From Limnohabitans sp. (GTDB lineage: Bacteria > Pseudomonadota > Gammaproteobacteria > Burkholderiales > Burkholderiaceae_C): 6,304 bases of DNA. Location of the stretch: contig JALQUL010000433.1 in NCBI GenBank assembly GCA_023260735.1, positions 1 through 6,304 of the forward strand. The letters are read 5' to 3'. This document shows, piece by piece, positions 6,297 through 6,304 of the stretch. Position numbers and translations under genes: made by a program. Below the pieces are notes generated by a model. It did not search any database, was not told where the DNA came from, and saw only the letters and a list, made by a program, of their open reading frames with translations. How positions within the stretch are numbered: the stretch's first letter is position 1; every line of letters begins with the position of its first letter.

Positions 6297-6304
6297 TTTC
6301 AATT

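Overview
The window looks like the chromosome of an AT-rich betaproteobacterium of the order Burkholderiales. The main clue is the last gene. Its RimP is long (216 aa against about 150 in E. coli), with the extended N-domain and C-domain insertion I associate with Burkholderiales, and especially Comamonadaceae-like, RimP proteins. Codon use is A/T-rich throughout (TTA/TTG Leu, AAA Lys, ATT Ile). That is unusual for this group and hints at a low-GC, possibly streamlined lineage. The taxonomy is inferred from remembered family features, not from a search.

Bases 1-5229 hold a compact plus-strand operon for a peptide ABC importer of the YejABEF type: a periplasmic binding protein (yejA, 5' end outside the window), two permeases (yejB, yejE) and a double-domain ATPase (yejF). 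The genes are tightly packed (2-nt gap, 3-nt gap, then a 4-nt ATGA overlap), so they are almost certainly co-transcribed and translationally coupled. YejA would deliver peptides to the YejB/YejE channel, and YejF would power transport into the cytoplasm. Characterised homologues import oligopeptides and the peptide-nucleotide antibiotic microcin C, and are linked to antimicrobial-peptide tolerance.

Bases 5230-5611 are a 382-base non-coding gap. It holds an A/T-rich yejF 3' region, a sigma70-like promoter candidate (5317-5345), a rho-independent terminator (5361-5392), and a strongly structured segment (5446-5599) directly before rimP. That segment has a GC-rich hairpin, a 14-bp long-range stem with one mismatch, and an alternative hairpin that reuses one strand of the long stem. 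It looks like a cis-regulatory leader of the rimP operon.

Bases 5612-6262 encode RimP, the 30S ribosome maturation factor, from a GTG start. After its stop codon, a perfect 8-bp inverted repeat (6270-6296) lies where nusA is normally expected to follow. The window ends there.

The genes are ordinary housekeeping and transport genes; I see no mobile element, CRISPR array, tRNA or defence system. The most interesting part is the non-coding structure around rimP.
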